This document shows, in pieces, positions 59,910-64,000 of a stretch of 64,000 nucleotides of DNA. Position numbers and translations under genes: made by a program. Source of the stretch: Branchiostoma floridae (lineage: Eukaryota > Chordata > Leptocardii > Amphioxiformes > Branchiostomatidae); the NCBI RefSeq assembly GCF_000003815.2, contig NC_049984.1:5472491-5536490 (forward strand), read 5' to 3'. Below the pieces are notes generated by a model that saw only the letters and a list, made by a program, of their open reading frames with translations, had not been told where the DNA came from and ran no database searches. Each line of letters starts with the position of its first letter. Within the stretch, counting starts at the first letter, position 1.

Positions 59910-60861
59910 TAAAAGCGCAGCTCCATGTGGCCTGGAAAGACACAATAAATCTTGATCTGGTGGAGTGCCCTCGAGATGTCCAACAGGTCGGGATGTCACT
60001 GCGCATGCCTGGTGCAGGAATAGTTGCACTTGCCCTGTCATTATCAATATCATCTATCGACTTTTACAGCATGACATCGCCTGTTTCAGAAGATAAACTT
60101 ACCAGCGCAGATAAACTTTCATTTGAGCTAAAGTAGTAGATGATGTCATAGATTCTACTCTGTTGAAGTTGGCAGAGGCAATGTGTTTCCTGTAAATTGC
60201 TTACATTTTGCTGTAGGGGGAAAAATGAAGGTTTTTAGTGAAAACCAGGGGGTGGGTTAGCAACGAACGGAACAAGTATTCTGGCTTTTAGTTCGCTTTC
60301 AAGAAGTTACTTGGGAAACTGCCAAAATTAAACGAATTCTAAAATTTCAACATCTACAGTAATATAAATGGTGATTTAGCACTTAATGATGCGTTAAACT
60401 GCACTTCTTAGATCGTTATAAACCCATTAGGCAAATTAATTAATTTATTGGTGTTTCCACTGGGAAATGTGTACACTAATGCATGGCTTACCATTTTCCA
60501 AGCCCACCACATAAAAGGACTTCAGTATAGATGACAACCTGTATGTTATTCACTTAGTACAGGGATTGTATTATTTGTAAGATGCTACCAAGTGTGGTTT
60601 GTTTGTTCTTTTGTTACTTACTGGTTTTAAGCACCATGACTGCCATGTTTGTTCGTATATTTTTTATTTAACCAGGGTTACATGTCGCCTCGCTGGCATT
60701 TTTGTGGTAAGACAGTGAAGAAATAGGTTATCCATTGACAGGTTTATGGTTATGGTTTGTTTCCTAAATATTAGTTGTACAATATAAACTTCAAATCAGG
60801 CCTTGTGTCATGATTAATTATGGGTATGAATTAGGTGTAAGGTCAAGGAAAAGGTGCTGTC

Positions 60862-61233
60862 CAAGGTTGTCCCCAGGACCTGTCCCAGGATGGAAATTTA
60901 CTTTATTTTGGGATTGACAAAATATGTCAACCCGTCTGTCCGAAAATCTGAACTTTTTTAAGGTTAAACATCCAAGTAGTAAACTATATTCAAATACAAT
61001 TCAATCTCTAGATCTGGATGAAAATTGGAGAGTTACTTTTGTACAATTGTAGAGATTGATTTACGGAAGTAAATCTCTGTTTTTCATCCAGTTGTAGAGA
61101 TTGAATTGTAATTTGAATATTAGTAATATGAAATTTTTGCAAGCTTAGAATGACAGATTTAACAACAAAAATCAACAACATGGGTTCCCAAGCAAGGAGT
61201 GGTACGAAAAAATTAAAGCAGCAGACAACCTGG
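60862..61233. mobile_element. MITE family L, second copy
   Basis: CCAAGGTTGTCCCCAGGACC starts it and AGCAGACAACCTGG ends it. An insertion near 60960-61130 contains an inverted pair CAATTCAATCTCTA / TAGAGATTGAATTG. Confidence 0.5.
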
Positions 61234-61635
61234 GCTTTGTCACGTTTTTTTTTTTTCAATCTAGTTGTCATACATATGTTGTATATCAACATAGTTAAAA
61301 TAGTATAGGTTGTGCCACTGACAAAAGATATTGGATGCTATATGAAACATCTGACTATTCCTCAAAATCATAAAATTATCCCTTTGCTGGAGTAACTGCT
61401 TTTTGGCATATTTCATCACCTGTATGCCTATATATATCCTTCATCAACGTGCCATGCTGTTGAATATCGGTGATTTATGCATTAGGCCACACCGATTTAA
61501 TTTCTTGGTTCACGGATTCACTCGCTCCTATTTTTTGGGGAAAAAAATAAAAATAAAAATTACCACTCATCAAATTTTCACCATTAATGAAACCATTCAC
61601 CAACTTTCTGGTGTAGCAAATTGACTTTTATATTA

Positions 61636-62218
61636 CTGTAAATGCATTTAATTTCGCGGTAGCGGCAAAATGGACATTTCGCGGTGGATTTAATTTCGCG
61701 GTAGCGCCATCCCGCGAAATTCAATGCATTTTCAGCACTGCACTGTAGTCACGCACTGCCGTGTAAATCCCGGCGCCTCTACAAACCGCCAGTCGGAAAA
61801 CACTTGCTGGTTACCCGGTAAGGGTCCTATACAGACGGATAGAACAGTTTCCATGCTTTTGACTTGTTCTTGCGTGAGCCACTGTTACTGATCTAATCGC
61901 ATCTACCCTCTCAATACGTAATAGTATACAGTAGTACGACCTTTGTATCATGGTGAACATACTGTACAGTACTGTAATACAGTTGGTCGTATGAAAAAAT
62001 TACATGTGTGTCTTTAGTCAAGACTTCACCGTAGTAAGTATGTCAAACATTTCATTATATAGTGACAAAGACAGTAGTAGTATGTACATGGAGCGGAAAA
62101 GGGGCACCTTAGGCGGCGCCAGCAGACGAAATATTCGCGGTGGATTTAATTTCGCGGTGAAGCGGCCGCCGCGAAAACCGCGAATATTAATCCACCGCGA
62201 ATATTTCTGCATTTACAG
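61636..62218. mobile_element. Long family D element (583 bp) with novel interior
   Basis: CTGTAAATGCATTTAATTTCG starts it and TTTCTGCATTTACAG ends it, TA on each side. Both ends carry TTCGCGGTGGATTTAATTTCG. The central 400 bp is not shared with the 120-210 bp copies, so it is either an insertion or a longer parental form. Confidence 0.65.
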
Positions 62219-62514
62219 TATATTAGCTCCTTAAAGTGTGGGTGCTGTTACTGTACAAAAATAGTGTTTTTGTACTTTTTTCAAGCTGAAAACTTTTTTT
62301 CTTTATGTTTTGGATTAGCCGTTACCTTTACCCCCACCATTTTACAATTTTTATTTTTATTTCGCCCTTTCGCTCCATATCTTCTATGAAAAAATCCGTG
62401 AACCAAGAAATTAAATTGGTGTGGCCTTAGCTACACGTTCAGCTAGTTTATTTTAGCACATTGGATAAACCATTGAGCCATTGAAATTGTCATAAACTGA
62501 TTCTTGAAATCTCT

Positions 62515-62614
62515 NNNNNNNNNNNNNNNNNNNNNNNNNNNNNNNNNNNNNNNNNNNNNNNNNNNNNNNNNNNNNNNNNNNNNNNNNNNNNNNNNNNNNN
62601 NNNNNNNNNNNNNN
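62515..62614. other. Assembly gap, 100 N
   Basis: A 100-base placeholder run of N. Confidence 0.98.
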
Positions 62615-62638
62615 ACACCAGTTGTCTGGATGACAACT

Positions 62639-63071
62639 AGGGCTGGGTATCGGTACAGTGTACCGGTACAAAACCGGTTTTTCTTATTGGACCGGTCCAG
62701 AAAAAACGGACCTGAAAAAATTAGGTGCACCGGATGTTGGACCGATTAGAAAATTAACAGATTATTTTATCAGGCATATACACGTTTTGGCGCTTGCAGG
62801 TGGAAGAAAATAACAAGAGTGAAGTAGAGTAGAGTTTATAGTAATTTCTACCAAGTTTTACAGCCAATCGTACAGGTGCAGTTAGCGTTGAAGGATTTTA
62901 AAACACTAGTGTAAGTCTAATACTCCACCAAACAGATCTCTTTGTAGTGAAATGGACCATTGGTATGAGTCATACTGCATCAGGTCCAGGTTCAGGTCCG
63001 GACCTGGACCTGATCTTTTGGACCTGAACCGGACCTGGACCTGAATTTTCTGTACCGGTACCCAGCCCTAG
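62639..63071. mobile_element. hAT-type MITE with 8-bp target duplication
   Basis: The ends AGGGCTGGGTATCGGTAC and GTACCGGTACCCAGCCCT are inverted. TGACAACT flanks both sides (62631-62638, 63072-63079), the hAT-typical 8 bp. Subterminal GGACCTG words are reiterated at the right end. It is non-coding. Confidence 0.88.
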
Positions 63072-63515
63072 TGACAACTGCTTGATCCGAATCATACAAG
63101 AGCCGTCGCACAAGAATAGTAGAAAAGTGTGTTTTTTAGAAACCGTTGCATGCTAAGGCAAACTTGGCAAGCTTCCATCCACGTTATATAGACGTTTGCA
63201 TAGTTTGGAACAGTCTGTGCACGTAAGCCACGTCCGTGCCGTCTGTATTGTTGTTGCAATATAATCCCGGTCGTTTATACCTGTGTATTGAGTGGTATTC
63301 TCTTTACGTGCAGATGTTGTAGTCGCTAACGGATCCCCCATGCACATTGTTGCTGGCTTGTTATAGTCACGATCTGAAGCAAAAAGAACCAAACATGCTT
63401 ATCTAATAGGCTAGGGGTGACCAATGCTAGTGTGCTGGACAAGACAAACTGTCGATATTATAAGCTATGGAAAAAACTTTGCCTTCTAAGGTTGACTACT
63501 TAACACAGTCATGTC

Positions 63516-63683
63516 CTGTCAAACCTGTACAAGTGACCACCTTGACGTAAGGACCACCTACATGTACATGTAGGTTTGGTGGTCCGTTAGAATTAGATAA
63601 TGTTTCCTATAGTAACCATCTGTCCATATTGACTGGTTTTAATAGGTCCCCTGAGTGGTCTTCTTGGGCAAGTTTTACTGTAC
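63516..63683 (+). mobile_element. MITE family F copy
   Basis: GTCAAACCTGTACAAGTGACC, TAAGGACCACCTACATG and TCTTGGGCAAGTTTTACTGTA are in order. A small palindrome CTACATGTACATGTAG is an addition in this copy. Confidence 0.6.
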
Positions 63684-63889
63684 TATAATGTTCTGTTGAT
63701 ATACTTGCATATGTTGGTCAATTTATATACAACTCCTTTAAAAAAACGAGACAATATCATACTGTCCTGAAGCAGCACATAACACTAGCCTGATTTTTAT
63801 ACTATTTACCATTCGCAAAATAGATTAATTACTTAGATTTTTTAGATATTAGCAACTCTTCTAGTTAAACTGTTTTGTATGTACAAGTT

Positions 63890-63950
63890 GCCACACATTG
63901 TATCCTTTACAGTTGTCGTGCAATAAAGTTCTGTCTATCTATCTATCTGT
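63890..63950 (+). mobile_element. Retroelement 3' tail with (CTAT)n
   Basis: TGTCGTGCAATAAAGTTCTG is followed by (TCTA)n. This arrangement, a polyadenylation-like AATAAA then a short tandem tail, is typical of a truncated LINE or SINE end. No ORF remnant is seen upstream. Confidence 0.4.
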
Positions 63951-64000
63951 ACCTTTAGATAAATGGTGTGAGACACTTGTCAGTGGAACATGTGGTTTGT

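Noticed and set aside
58542-64000. Search for the cytoplasmic-tail exon with PPxY motifs
   Set aside because: No plus-strand segment after 58541 combines an acceptor in phase 0 with a Pro/Tyr-rich frame. The exon probably lies beyond 64000 or, less likely, in the gap at 62515-62614.

Overview
The window is 64 kb of animal nuclear DNA and is almost entirely the interior of one multi-exon gene on the plus strand. Spliceosomal introns of 0.1, 19, 29 and 8.6 kb, CpG-containing promoter DNA, tRNA-derived SINEs, LINE tails and dense families of small non-autonomous DNA transposons exclude a prokaryote. I infer a cephalochordate (amphioxus, Branchiostoma-like) from the repeat style and from a single invertebrate-type homologue of the vertebrate PMEPA1/LDLRAD4 pair. 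The species is not proven by the sequence.

Gene: five coding exons can be joined by consensus splice sites with matching phases: 836-860, 972-1004, 20258-20665, 49703-49840 and 58405-58541 (741 nt, 247 codons, no stop). They encode a signal peptide, one complete CUB domain, one LDL-receptor class A module, and a transmembrane helix whose flanks (EFIQII..., then NHYKRAR...SQ) match PMEPA1/LDLRAD4, the membrane-anchored inhibitors of TGF-beta/SMAD signalling. The cytoplasmic tail exon, expected to carry PPxY and SMAD-interaction motifs, lies beyond the right edge. The internal exons are symmetric phase 1-1, so CUB and LDLa are skippable modules. Vertebrate relatives keep LDLa at most, so the CUB-bearing form is the main biological find.

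Left edge: bases 1-50 on the minus strand look like the start of a divergent gene (ATG with good context, Ala/Gly-rich peptide). The 785 bp between the two start codons would then be a bidirectional promoter.

Introns: intron 2 (1005-20257) holds two palindromic SMAD sites near the promoter, MITEs, two minisatellites, a Penelope-type hammerhead motif, a SINE, and a duplication that copied the CUB exon's own splice acceptor. Intron 3 (20666-49702) holds a second SINE, a degraded LINE end, several tandem arrays, MITEs with empty sites preserved in neighbouring tandem copies, and two assembly gaps (22383-22482, 42463-43041). Intron 4 (49841-58404) holds a pogo-like MITE, multimeric MITE copies and two arrays. 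Intron 5 (from 58542) holds Tc1/mariner-like and hAT-like MITEs, a LINE tail and a gap (62515-62614). No other protein-coding gene, RNA gene or CRISPR array can be supported.

The repeats yield the second set of results. One family with CAGGGCTCGAAAT termini makes exact 5-bp target duplications. A sister group shares those termini but carries a different internal motif and occurs as head-to-tail multimers. Several insertions can be dated against unoccupied sister sites inside the same window.
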